Shown here in pieces: positions 63,126 to 64,000 of a stretch of 64,000 nucleotides of DNA. The stretch spans positions 208,870 to 272,869 of the forward strand of contig NZ_KI912095.1 in NCBI RefSeq assembly GCF_000517025.1, written 5' to 3'. Position 1 is the first letter of the stretch; each line of letters starts with the position of its first letter. Position numbers and translations under genes: made by a program. Source of the stretch: Halonatronum saccharophilum DSM 13868 (lineage in GTDB: Bacteria > Bacillota > Halanaerobiia > Halobacteroidales > Halobacteroidaceae). The notes beneath the pieces were generated by a model. It did not search any database. It was not told the origin of the DNA and saw nothing but the letters and a program-made list of their open reading frames with translations.

Positions 63126-64000
63126 ATGAATATTACTGAGTTAGAGGGAAAGACGATAACAGAATTATATGAGATTGCTAAAGAATTGAATATTAGTGGA
63201 TATACTCGCTTAAAGAAGAGGGAGTTAATCTTTGAGATATTGAAGGTGGAGACAGAAAAGGGTGGTCTTATCTTCGCAGAAGGGGTTTTGGAGATTATGT
63301 CTGATGGCTATGGTTTCTTAAGACCTTCAAAGTATGTTCCAAGTACTGATGATATTTATATATCAGCTTCTCAGATTCGTCGTTTTGGTTTAAGAAACGG
63401 TGATGTTGTCTCTGGTCAGGTTAGACAGCCAAAAGAGAATGAGAGATACTTTGCTATTTTAAGAATTGAAGCTGTCAATTATCAAGATCCAGAGTTGGCT
63501 CAAGAGAGGGCTCACTTTGAAGATTTAACCCCATTATACCCGCAAGAGAGGATAACTTTAGAGAATAAATCTGAGGAGATATCGACAAGGTTAATCGATT
63601 TAATTGCTCCAATCGGAAAGGGCCAACGTGGTTTAATCGTTGCTCCGCCTAAGGCTGGAAAGACTGTGCTTCTTAAGCAGGTAGCTAACGGGATAAGGGC
63701 CAACTTTCCAGAAGCAAAGTTAATGATTCTTTTAATAGATGAAAGACCAGAAGAGGTAACAGATATGCGACGCTCTGTTGATGCTGAAGTGGTCAGCTCA
63801 ACCTTTGATGAGACTCCAAAGAATCATATTGATGTCTCAGAGTTGGTTTTAGAAAAGGCTAAGCGTTTGGTAGAACAGAAACAGGATGTTATAATATTAT
63901 TAGATAGTATAACTAGGCTAGCTAGAGCTTATAATGTTAATGTTCCATCAAGTGGAAGAACATTATCAGGTGGTTTAGATCCAACAGCTTTACATAAACC
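63126..64000 (+). CDS. rho: Transcription termination factor Rho (3' end outside window)
   Basis: The reading frame is open from ATG 63126 to the window end (291 codons seen). An N-terminal Rho-N helical domain ([20 protein letters not shown]), cold-shock RNA-binding domain (about 50-120; [14 protein letters not shown]) and the ATPase with Walker A APPKAGKT (about 177-184) and Walker [13 protein letters not shown] are visible. AGAGGGAG precedes the start. Roughly 120-140 residues are missing. Confidence 0.96.
   Translation, partial: MNITELEGKTITELYEIAKELNISGYTRLKKRELIFEILKVETEKGGLIFAEGVLEIMSDGYGFLRPSKYVPSTDDIYISASQIRRFGLRNGDVVSGQVRQPKENERYFAILRIEAVNYQDPELAQERAHFEDLTPLYPQERITLENKSEEISTRLIDLIAPIGKGQRGLIVAPPKAGKTVLLKQVANGIRANFPEAKLMILLIDERPEEVTDMRRSVDAEVVSSTFDETPKNHIDVSELVLEKAKRLVEQKQDVIILLDSITRLARAYNVNVPSSGRTLSGGLDPTALHK

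Overview
The window is about 64 kb of AT-rich DNA in which essentially every gene lies on the + strand. It carries sporulation genes (yabP, yabQ, spoIIE), Firmicutes gene orders (yabP-yabQ-divIC-...-spoIIE-tilS-hpt-ftsH and fba-glpX-...-rho), class II fructose bisphosphatase, formate-THF ligase and strong ribosome-binding sites. It therefore comes from an endospore-forming, low-GC Bacillota. The style suggests an anaerobe of the Halanaerobiales type (Orenia/Halobacteroides-like), but that placement is inference.

Layout. 0.2-5.5 kb: phosphoglucomutase, two LacI-type regulators and an MsmX/UgpC-type sugar ABC ATPase. 5.6-18.7 kb: sporulation and division block (small gene, yabP, yabQ, divIC, tex, yabR-like S1 protein, DUF501, ppx, three tRNAs, spoIIE, tilS, hpt, ftsH). 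18.7-20.7 kb: a ZTP riboswitch with terminator controlling fhs. 20.8-33.8 kb: a carbohydrate locus with a LacI regulator, CelR-like operators, an ABC importer without its own ATPase, a GH94-type phosphorylase, a cupin, a second large GH94-like protein and a GH30 glucosidase. 33.9-37.4 kb: glgC and glgA behind a long hairpin-rich leader. 37.4-41.5 kb: pantothenate operon (DUF2520 dehydrogenase, panB, panC, panD, panT-like ECF S component). 42-48 kb: nadE, an IclR regulator, a HPr-PAS-sigma54 activator, a sigma54 promoter, then ptsH and ptsI. 48.2-52.8 kb: glmS ribozyme and glmS, fxsA, glnA. 52.9-58.1 kb: DUF441, a flavodoxin-like protein, DUF1934, argS, xapX, pyrG. 58.3-64 kb: a secreted protein, a zinc-ribbon protein, fba, glpX, a Ca/Na antiporter and the start of rho.

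How it fits together. The importer and cytoplasmic phosphorylase/GH30 enzymes would yield glucose-1-phosphate and glucose from beta-glucan oligosaccharides. Phosphoglucomutase would feed glycolysis, and GlgC/GlgA would store the surplus as glycogen. The MsmX-type ATPase probably serves the importer. The PTS general proteins appear to be controlled by an unusual sigma54 activator that itself begins with a HPr-like domain.

Signals outside the genes. The heptamer TTGGCCC/GGGCCAA occurs at least 45 times in both orientations and in different reading frames, far above chance. A family of fold-back elements is built from degenerate 7-bp tandem repeats, some with a conserved REP-like palindrome, and sits in many intergenic gaps. 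Several very long perfect palindromes lie between genes. No insertion sequence, prophage or CRISPR array was seen.
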